From Eisenbergiella tayi (lineage in GTDB: Bacteria; Bacillota; Clostridia; Lachnospirales; Lachnospiraceae): a stretch of DNA of 64,000 nt. The position numbers and the translations under genes are program-made. This document shows, piece by piece, positions 55,501-62,386 of the stretch. Positions within the stretch are counted from its first letter, which is position 1, and each line of letters opens with the position of its first letter. Under the pieces are notes generated by a model. It was not told the DNA's origin. It was given only the letters and a program-made list of their open reading frames with translations, and made no database searches. The stretch covers positions 1-64,000 of the forward strand of contig NZ_MPDJ01000002.1 in assembly GCF_001881565.1 (NCBI RefSeq). The letters are read 5' to 3'.

Positions 55501-55533
55501 TTGATCACCCTCTCGTGTTTGATTTGTATTTAG

Positions 55534-55547
55534 CGCAAGCGTTTGTT
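55534..55547 (-). promoter_or_regulatory. Candidate cre-like/LacI-type site
   Basis: CGCAAGCGTTTGTT matches 12 of 14 positions of the CcpA cre consensus (TGNAARCGYTWNCW), missing the first T and the penultimate C. It lies between the LacI start codon and the predicted promoter, so it could mediate catabolite repression or be the regulator's own box. Confidence 0.4.
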
Positions 55548-55548
55548 C

Positions 55549-55652
55549 ATTTAGCTAAATTATATATCCTTTTGCTAAATTATTCAATTATCATATTTTC
55601 ACAATTTAGCAATTTAATTTTTAGCAAATATCACGTTTTTAGCTATTTGCAA
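55549..55652. promoter_or_regulatory. Array of TTTAGC(A/T)A boxes over the locus D divergent promoters
   Basis: ATTTAGCTAAAT (55549-55560, palindrome), TTGCTAAA (55572-55579), TTTAGCAA (55605-55612), TTTAGCAA (55620-55627) and TTTAGC...TTGCAA (55638-55652) fall within 104 bp. The first two overlap the -10 region and spacer of the LacI-operon promoter. The array matches the half-site of the perfect palindrome at 42773-42789. Confidence 0.6.
55559..55587 (-). promoter_or_regulatory. Predicted promoter of the locus D operon
   Basis: On the minus strand TTGAAT (55587-55582) and a perfect TATAAT (55564-55559) are 17 bp apart. An operator-like TTGCTAAA sits in the spacer and a palindrome overlaps the -10 box. 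Confidence 0.65.
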
Positions 55653-55661
55653 TATTTTTAC

Positions 55662-55690
55662 TTGTTATTCAATTGAGATAAATATATATT
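55662..55690 (+). promoter_or_regulatory. Predicted promoter of the EstB-like gene
   Basis: TTGTTA (55662-55667) and TATATT (55685-55690) are 17 bp apart. Inverted TTTAGCAT (55712-55719) and ATGCTAAA (55763-55770) lie downstream in the leader, 51 bp apart centre to centre. Confidence 0.5.
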
Positions 55691-55711
55691 ATAGGGATAC
55701 AGTAATTCTTT

Positions 55712-55770
55712 TTTAGCATCATTTCTCATAATGCAGATATTTACTATGATATACCTGCCAGGATGCTAAA
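55712..55770. promoter_or_regulatory. Inverted pair TTTAGCAT ... ATGCTAAA in the EstB leader
   Basis: The two octamers are exact inverted repeats and share the TTTAGC core with the upstream array. They could be operator halves or an RNA stem in the 5' leader. Confidence 0.4.
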
Positions 55771-55799
55771 TCTTTGCCAAATCATTAAAGGAGGGTTTT

Positions 55800-56990
55800 A
55801 TGGGAACTTTTAAAAATCTTGACAAGCTGCTGGACTCTTTTACACAGGGATCTATCCCCGGCTGTGCATGTGTTGTCATGCAGAATCATGACATCATCCA
55901 TGAAAGCTATTCCGGTTATGCCGATATTGAAAAGGGGATTAAAATCAATGAACGCTCTATTTTCAGACAGGCGTCCACCACAAAGCTTTTTACCTATGCC
56001 ATCGGCATGATGCTGTTCGAAGAAGGGGCGTTCCGTTTTACGGATCCTGTCTATGATTTTCTTCCGGAGTGGAAAAATACCACAAAATACGTACAGGTTC
56101 CGGGACGCGCCGCGGAGATTGTCCCTGTGGAGTATCCCCTTACCGTAAAAGATGCCTTCACCATGTCCTGCGGCCTCCCCTATTGTATGAGACCGCTTGA
56201 CCATGTGACGGATAATCCCACCGTCAATGCCATGTCCGAAGCGGTCAGGCCCTATTGCAAAGACGGGAAAATCCCCACACTGCGGGATGAGGTCCGCGCA
56301 ATGGGCTCCGTTCCGATCATGTTTGAACCGGGAACGCATTGGCTTTACGGGCTGGGAAGCGAAATTGTGGGGGCCATTGTGGAAGTGATAACCGGAAAGT
56401 CCGTACGGCAGAATATGAAGGAAAGGCTGATTGACCCTCTTGGCCTGAAAGATACCGCCACCTTCCTGGATGATGAGATGATGAGCCGTCTTGTTACCTG
56501 CTACTTTATCTCCCCGGATAAAAGAAAAGAGCCTATGCCAGCAGATATGGACGACATCCTGAAGATCGGCGGTGCCCCGGAATATTCCAGGGCAAATCTG
56601 AACTGCAGCTGCAGAGATTTCGCTGTATTTATGAGTATGCTGGCAAACGGCGGCCAATACAGGGGTGAGCAGCTCCTGGGCAGAAAGACGATTGATCTGA
56701 TGAGGACCAATCAGCTTGGACCGGAACAGCTCAAAGATTTTTGGCATTATAATGGTGTGGACATCCTGGGATATGGCTATGGAATGGGTGTGCGGACACT
56801 GCTTGACAAAGCTCCCGGCGCGTCCAATGGATCTGTCGGCGCTTTCGGCTGGTCCGGCGGGTACGGCTCCTGGGCGGAAGCTTCCCCCGAGGATCATCTT
56901 TCCATCGTTTATATGCATAATACACAGGGTGAACACAATGAGCTGTTTCATGTGAAGGTAAGGGATGTTGTATATGGGTGTATTGAATAG
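55800..56990 (+). CDS. Serine hydrolase of the beta-lactamase/EstB fold
   Basis: A 396-residue cytoplasmic protein. The SxxK motif is in FRQASTTKLFTYAIGM. The second-motif tyrosine lies in HWLYGLGSEIVG, and the third motif region is GWSGGYGSW. EstB-type members are esterases that cleave short acyl esters rather than lactams. The strong ribosome site AAAGGAGGG precedes the ATG. It is divergent from the locus D operon and shares its operator array, so it is probably co-regulated. It ends at a bidirectional terminator. The 415-codon antisense ORF (55785-57032) is a shadow. Confidence 0.85.
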   Translation: MGTFKNLDKLLDSFTQGSIPGCACVVMQNHDIIHESYSGYADIEKGIKINERSIFRQASTTKLFTYAIGMMLFEEGAFRFTDPVYDFLPEWKNTTKYVQVPGRAAEIVPVEYPLTVKDAFTMSCGLPYCMRPLDHVTDNPTVNAMSEAVRPYCKDGKIPTLRDEVRAMGSVPIMFEPGTHWLYGLGSEIVGAIVEVITGKSVRQNMKERLIDPLGLKDTATFLDDEMMSRLVTCYFISPDKRKEPMPADMDDILKIGGAPEYSRANLNCSCRDFAVFMSMLANGGQYRGEQLLGRKTIDLMRTNQLGPEQLKDFWHYNGVDILGYGYGMGVRTLLDKAPGASNGSVGAFGWSGGYGSWAEASPEDHLSIVYMHNTQGEHNELFHVKVRDVVYGCIE

Positions 56991-57007
56991 AATGATGTAA
57001 AAAACAG

Positions 57008-57050
57008 CGGAGCCGGGGACTTTTCTCCCCAAGCTCCGTTATTTTTATAA
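57008..57050. terminator. Terminator between EstB-like and binding-protein genes
   Basis: CGGAGC/GCTCCG with inner GGGGA/TCCCC and T-rich flanks on both strands, between convergent genes. Confidence 0.7.
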
Positions 57051-57089
57051 TCAATATGCAAAGACTTCTTCCATCATCAATTTTCCTAA

Positions 57090-58643
57090 TTATTTAGAGG
57101 CCATAAATTCATCAAACTGTACCTGCATGGCAGAGATAATTTCATTGATTCCATTCTCTTCCAATTCTTTATTAAACTTGGCAAGATAATCATCCACATC
57201 CACCTGCCCCATCAAAAGCGCAGTCCTATATTCATCTACAATTGCACTGCAGGCAGCCATTTGATCATAAACCTCCGAATTGTCAAATACAAATCCCATA
57301 CCATTGGAATACTGAATACTATCATCGGTCCAAAGCGCTTCCATTCCGGAAAAGTATTCCTTATAGTCAGTTTCAAAAGGAAGGCTCAGACATTCATTAG
57401 GATAAAACCAAGGCGCGGACAGGTTCCATCCGGCCGAATTAACATCAACCCCATCTGCATACCATGCACAGCCATTCTCATCCACTTTATAGGTCAACCC
57501 CTCAATCCCCAAAGTAAAGAACCTTGCCACTGTTTCATCCGTATACATCAGATAAAGCAGCTTCATAGCAGCATCCGGATTTTTACATACGGATGATATC
57601 TGCCATCCATTATATAAACAGGAGTTATCACCCGCAAGATCTGTTAATTGAAAAATAACCGTATCATAATTGATCTGCGCTTTCATCAGGGAATAGGCGT
57701 AATCTATAGAATATGCTTCAAAAAGATAACCTCCTCCGATGCCGTCGTTCATCAGAGTATATCCGGCATAATCCGTATTCAGAGGATCATCCACAATCAA
57801 TCCTTTATCTGCCCATTCCTTACACTGCTCACAGTATGCCTTGAACTCATCGGTTGCATAATAGTTGACGATTTCCGTTTCATCGATCCCCCGGTTCATC
57901 AGTACTCCAATCAGGGCATCATTTCCAAGATTATCAACTCCCATCAGAGGTTTGACAAACGTATCTCCATGCCAGCAAAGCTCCGGATGCGCCGCTTCAG
58001 CTTTATCTAAAATCCCATTAAATTGATCCATGGTGATTTTAGTGTCTGCCAAGTCCATTACGCCTATCTCTTCTGCTACATCCTTTCTCATTGCATATAC
58101 CTGAAAATTGCTGAAGCTGTCTGCTCCCGGAAGAGAATATTGTTCCCCATTTACCTGACATGCCGTATAAACTGATTCCGGAAACAATTCCCATAATTCA
58201 GGATATACCTCCCGGTATTTTTCCAGGGAAATACACTGTCCGTTTTTCACCATATCGGAAACCGAAGAATAAAATCTCCAGGCAAACAAATCTATGGGAT
58301 CCTTATTATCTGTCAGCATCAATGTCAATTGTGTTGATCTGTCACCAATTGCAATTGGCAGCATATCCGCCTGCACCCCTGCATTAATTGATACCAGATA
58401 CTCATTCAGCGCTGCTTCAATTTCCGGTTCCTTCTCCAGAGTGTCCGTAAAACTGCAAACCTCCACCTTTATAACCGGCCAATCCGCAGGAGCCGTATCT
58501 GCTGCCACGGAAGCCTCTTCCCGAGCTGATACGGTACCTCCCTCCACAGCTGCCGCCTCTGATCCACTATCCGCAGAACCACACGCCGCCAGGGACAGCC
58601 CCATTACGAGTGCCAGAATACAGGCAATTACTTTTCTTTTCAT
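57090..58643 (-). CDS. Extracellular sugar-binding lipoprotein of ABC importer E
   Basis: A 517-residue LplA-type binding protein. The signal peptide MKRKVIACILALVMG ends in lipobox LSLAAC (Cys near 21), followed by a Ser/Gly/Glu/Ala linker. The ATG at 58643 follows AAGGAGGG; the seven residues from the ATG at 58664 are unlikely to be coding. It is the last gene of the locus E transport operon. No hydrolase is encoded beside it, so its substrate is unclear. Confidence 0.93.
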   Translation of the reverse strand: MKRKVIACILALVMGLSLAACGSADSGSEAAAVEGGTVSAREEASVAADTAPADWPVIKVEVCSFTDTLEKEPEIEAALNEYLVSINAGVQADMLPIAIGDRSTQLTLMLTDNKDPIDLFAWRFYSSVSDMVKNGQCISLEKYREVYPELWELFPESVYTACQVNGEQYSLPGADSFSNFQVYAMRKDVAEEIGVMDLADTKITMDQFNGILDKAEAAHPELCWHGDTFVKPLMGVDNLGNDALIGVLMNRGIDETEIVNYYATDEFKAYCEQCKEWADKGLIVDDPLNTDYAGYTLMNDGIGGGYLFEAYSIDYAYSLMKAQINYDTVIFQLTDLAGDNSCLYNGWQISSVCKNPDAAMKLLYLMYTDETVARFFTLGIEGLTYKVDENGCAWYADGVDVNSAGWNLSAPWFYPNECLSLPFETDYKEYFSGMEALWTDDSIQYSNGMGFVFDNSEVYDQMAACSAIVDEYRTALLMGQVDVDDYLAKFNKELEENGINEIISAMQVQFDEFMASK

Positions 58644-58697
58644 ATGTACCCTCCTTGAAAACAAATATTTTATGTTGCAGGCTAATCACCAGACATA

Positions 58698-59585
58698 TCA
58701 GCCTTTTACACCGCCTATTACAATACCTCTCACAAAAGATTTCTGGAAAAAAGGATAAACAATCATTATAGGAATAATAGAAATCACAGCGATTGCCATC
58801 CGTACACCCAGGCTGGGTATGGCGCTGGAAAATTCCGCCATTCCGGAGGTCGCATAATCTTTTAAAAACTGTACGTTATTCTGCATGGTATTTAACACAT
58901 TCTGAATGGTATATAATTCTTTGTTTCTTACCAGATAATACAGGCCGTTGATCCAATCATTCCAATATGCTAACGCAGCAAATAAGGCCAGAGTGGAGAT
59001 CATGGGTTTTGAAAGCGGAATATAAATATGGAATAAAATCCCTACCTGGGTACAGGAATCCATCTCTGCAGCTTCGCACAATTCAAGCGGCACGTTGGTG
59101 GTAAAATAGGTTCTCATCAAAATGATATTAAATGCGCTCATCATCAGATTCGGACAAATTAATCCAAAAATCGTATCACTGACATGCATTACCTGGCTCC
59201 ATACGATATAACCCGGTATCATACCGCCTGAAAACAACATTGTGAAGAAAATAAAGAAAGAGATTGCATTTCTGCCCGGTAAATCCTTCTTGGAAAGTAA
59301 ATAGCCAAATGCCATTGTCATAAAAATATTCAGCGTTGTCCCAATACCTGCCACAATAATTGTCATGCCATAAGCTTTTAGTATTTTACCTCCCGAAAGA
59401 AGCAAATAACGATACGCCGTAAAATCTATTTCCCTTGGAATAAAGGAATAGCCGTATTTGGTAATCACCGCTTCACTTGTAATGGATGACGTAATTAACA
59501 AAATAAACGGCATCACTGCACCCACGGTCAGAATAACCATGATTAAATTTGAAAATAAACGAAAGCCCTTTCCTTTTCCGGCCAT
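58698..59585 (-). CDS. ABC sugar importer permease (YtcP/LplC type), system E
   Basis: A 295-residue CUT1 permease with six membrane segments and a variant EAA loop: EAAEMDSCTQVGILFHI has DSC where the other four systems have DGA. The C-terminus is SFVRGIVIGGVKG. It probably still contacts the shared ATPase through this loop, but the replacement is unusual. Confidence 0.92.
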   Translation of the reverse strand: MAGKGKGFRLFSNLIMVILTVGAVMPFILLITSSITSEAVITKYGYSFIPREIDFTAYRYLLLSGGKILKAYGMTIIVAGIGTTLNIFMTMAFGYLLSKKDLPGRNAISFFIFFTMLFSGGMIPGYIVWSQVMHVSDTIFGLICPNLMMSAFNIILMRTYFTTNVPLELCEAAEMDSCTQVGILFHIYIPLSKPMISTLALFAALAYWNDWINGLYYLVRNKELYTIQNVLNTMQNNVQFLKDYATSGMAEFSSAIPSLGVRMAIAVISIIPIMIVYPFFQKSFVRGIVIGGVKG

Positions 59586-59652
59586 AATATCACTCCTAAA
59601 AATTTTATATGTTAATTCCTTTGTATGTTAAAGCTTTTCTTTATTACCCGTT

Positions 59653-60609
59653 TCAGAACAACGCGCTGTCCGGTTCCACCTTACGGACAATCATATTAGT
59701 GATTAATACGACAGCAAATCCCAATACCGACTGGAGGAATCCGGCCGCCAGAGAACGTCCCACATCATGATCCTCCATCATGGCCCGATATACAAAAGTA
59801 TCAATTGTCGTAGTTGCGGTATATAAGGTTCCTGTATTCATAGGTACCTGATAGAACAGTCCAAAATCCGAATTAAACATTCTGCCAAGAGACATAATTG
59901 TCAGTATGATAACTGTCGGTCTGAGCAGCGGGAGTGTTATTCTGGTAATTTGCTTCCAGACGGACGCACCGTCAACAACAGCCGCCTCATAATAGGTTTT
60001 ATCAAAGCCTATAATCGTTGCATAAAACACGATACTTTGAAAGCCAAAACCTTTCCAAAGATTAACAATTGTCAAAATAAAAGGCCAATATTCCGGTTTT
60101 GTATACCAGCTTATTCCTTCTTTACCTAATTTTTCTAAAATTCCTTTATTGATAAAGCCATTTGCATTGGAAAGGAATGCAAAAACCAAATAACCTACCA
60201 ATACCATGCTCACAAGATACGGAATGAGAATAAAAGTCTGGTAAATCTTTTTTGCCCTGGCATTCTTTACTTCCCCCAATAATATCGCTACAAAAATCGC
60301 AAAAGCTGTTCCAAGAATAATAAATACCAGGTTATATCCAATTGTATTCCGAAACATTATTTTTGCCCATTTTGATGAAAACAGATACGTGAAATTACTA
60401 AGGCCGCACCAGGGACTTTTAAAAATCCCCTGTGCAAAATTGTAATTCTTAAAAGCAAGAATCAGGCCAACCATTGGCATATAATTATTAATAATCAAAT
60501 AAATGAAACCCGGGACTGCCAACAGATAAACAAACTTATACTTACCGAGTTTCTTTTTGATATTTTTTTTAACCGGCCGCATACTTTCATTCTTTTTGGA
60601 AGTTTTCAT
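59653..60609 (-). CDS. ABC sugar importer permease (LplB type), system E
   Basis: A 318-residue CUT1 permease. NNYMPMVGLILAFKNYNF and EAA loop EAAVVDGASVWKQITRI are typical; the C-terminus ends in RKVEPDSALF. The ribosome site GAGG precedes the ATG. It is first in the transport operon and separated from the response-regulator gene by a terminator, so it has its own promoter, presumably activated by that regulator. Confidence 0.93.
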   Translation of the reverse strand: MKTSKKNESMRPVKKNIKKKLGKYKFVYLLAVPGFIYLIINNYMPMVGLILAFKNYNFAQGIFKSPWCGLSNFTYLFSSKWAKIMFRNTIGYNLVFIILGTAFAIFVAILLGEVKNARAKKIYQTFILIPYLVSMVLVGYLVFAFLSNANGFINKGILEKLGKEGISWYTKPEYWPFILTIVNLWKGFGFQSIVFYATIIGFDKTYYEAAVVDGASVWKQITRITLPLLRPTVIILTIMSLGRMFNSDFGLFYQVPMNTGTLYTATTTIDTFVYRAMMEDHDVGRSLAAGFLQSVLGFAVVLITNMIVRKVEPDSALF

Positions 60610-60743
60610 TTTGCCTCATTCCCCTTTGCTTGTAAAAATAAATGATAAACTTTATTTAACAATAGAATATAAAAACATGGCGTTTTCCAATAGTGAAAAT
60701 CTTACTTTCTATATGTCAATTTCTGATTTATAAAGAAAAGATA

Positions 60744-60771
60744 AAAAAAGAACCCGTAAAGGTTCTTTTTT
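60744..60771 (-). terminator. Terminator of the response-regulator gene
   Basis: AAAAAGAACC/GGTTCTTTTT with a 6-nt loop; the T-run continues on the minus strand, 11 bp after the stop. Confidence 0.85.
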
Positions 60772-60781
60772 GAGAACATTG

Positions 60782-62386
60782 TCACTTTTCAACATTTTTT
60801 TCTAATTCCCGATATTCTGTGGGTGTACAGCCCACAATCTGTTTAAAGCTTCTGGTGAAATTGCTGTAATTAGCATATCCCGCATGTCCTGAAACGCTTG
60901 TTATCGGAAGATTGGTCGTTGTCAATAGCTGCTTTGCAACTTCCATTTTTTCCATATCAATAAATTTTTTAAGGCTGTAGCCTGTGCTTTTTTTAAATAT
61001 ACGGGTAAGGTATTCCGGATTTCTCCCAACCCGGGAAGCCAGCTCACTGACCATAATATCGCTGTCTATATTCTGCCTTATGTAACGGATAGTACTTTGA
61101 ATAACATCCTGATCAGGCATTCCTGAGATCTCATATAAACGCTCGATCACATACTTCAGTGTAGCTTTCATTTCATCCGCCTGTTTCCAGCAATACATAA
61201 AGTCATAATAAGACAGCTTGTCATCAAACACGTCCGCGCTGCTGATATTCATGGATGCCATACAGTTTAATATCATCTCACTTATATTTTGATGGAGCTT
61301 CATGACTATCTCCCGATTGACATCATTGCTGGAAAAAAAATAGTCCAAGAAACGAAGCAGACTGTCCCTGAATTCCAGCAGGTGGTTTTGATTCAAAAGC
61401 ACTTTCCAGGAGGCTATTTTTGCTTCAAGGGACTGCCCTTCACCGCTCAGACCGCTTATTTGTCCCGCATGATACAGACGGCTTACACAACGTACATTAT
61501 TTTTTTGTTCCTCCAACAGCTGTCCGCACATATCCCGCAGCTGTTCGAAATTACAGAAATCTCCACAATAGACCGCAATTTCCATTTTAAGTAATTTCAA
61601 AAATAATAAACGCATATTCTCAAGCCTGTCATGAAGCTTTTCCTGATCAGCAGCGCTCTCATTATCAAAAATAATCAATCCAATGAAATTTCCCACTGTA
61701 TCATTCCTCAGAATAACGATATTCTGTGTATGCAGAGGCAGCATAATTTCATCGATTATATTTATATAAATACTGCGAAGCAGAGCTCTTTCTTCCTCTT
61801 CCCACGGGGATTTTGCCTTGATAATCTGGATCAGGAACGGATAATATACCATATCCGGAATCCATCTTCCCATCCGTATTTTTACAAGCCTGCGTATAAA
61901 AGAGTCCTCTTTTGTCAACCCGGTAAAATAGCGCATAGCATTTCCATCCAAAATATCCATCTCATGCACAGAATAAAAAGACGCCGCATCTATTAACTCA
62001 CGGTTTTTACGCTCAATGGATATTTGCATCATCGCCCGTTCCAGCACACTTTGAAGTTCCTCTTTTCCGGCAGGCTGCAGAACATAGTCAAAACTTCTGA
62101 GAGAAATTGCTTCTTTCATATACTCAAAATCCACATGAGCAGTCAGGAAAATAAACTTACAGTCCGGATAACGTTCCAATACCCACTTGGCAAAACTGAT
62201 GCCGTCTTCGACAGGCATGACGATATCACACAGGAAAATATCATAATACACTTTTTCCATTTTTATTCTGGCATCTTCCGCGCTTCCCGCTATATCAATA
62301 ATATCCACTGGCAGTTCCATTTTTCTGATATGGGTATAGACCGTATTCAGAATCAATGGTTCATCATCAATAATCAGTATGTTCAT
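60782..62386 (-). CDS. YesN-type response regulator (receiver plus AraC DNA-binding domain)
   Basis: A 534-residue protein. The N-terminal receiver (ILIIDDEPLILNT, phosphoacceptor Asp in IFLCDIVMPVEDG, Lys in LQPAGKEEL) covers about 1-120. A helical linker follows and the C-terminal AraC helix-turn-helix pair starts near 430 (SELASRVGRNPEYLTRIFKKS, ITSVSGHAGYANYSNFTRSFKQ). The ATG at 62386 has CCGGAGG upstream and overlaps the kinase stop by 20 bp; the ORF extending to 62467 is not the start. With the kinase it forms a two-component system that probably activates importer E. Confidence 0.93.
   Translation of the reverse strand: MNILIIDDEPLILNTVYTHIRKMELPVDIIDIAGSAEDARIKMEKVYYDIFLCDIVMPVEDGISFAKWVLERYPDCKFIFLTAHVDFEYMKEAISLRSFDYVLQPAGKEELQSVLERAMMQISIERKNRELIDAASFYSVHEMDILDGNAMRYFTGLTKEDSFIRRLVKIRMGRWIPDMVYYPFLIQIIKAKSPWEEEERALLRSIYINIIDEIMLPLHTQNIVILRNDTVGNFIGLIIFDNESAADQEKLHDRLENMRLLFLKLLKMEIAVYCGDFCNFEQLRDMCGQLLEEQKNNVRCVSRLYHAGQISGLSGEGQSLEAKIASWKVLLNQNHLLEFRDSLLRFLDYFFSSNDVNREIVMKLHQNISEMILNCMASMNISSADVFDDKLSYYDFMYCWKQADEMKATLKYVIERLYEISGMPDQDVIQSTIRYIRQNIDSDIMVSELASRVGRNPEYLTRIFKKSTGYSLKKFIDMEKMEVAKQLLTTTNLPITSVSGHAGYANYSNFTRSFKQIVGCTPTEYRELEKNVEK

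Noticed and set aside
55785..57032. 415-codon ORF on the minus strand
   Set aside because: It runs antisense to the well-supported EstB-like gene, has His/Arg/Ile-rich low-quality composition and no ribosome site or recognisable domain.
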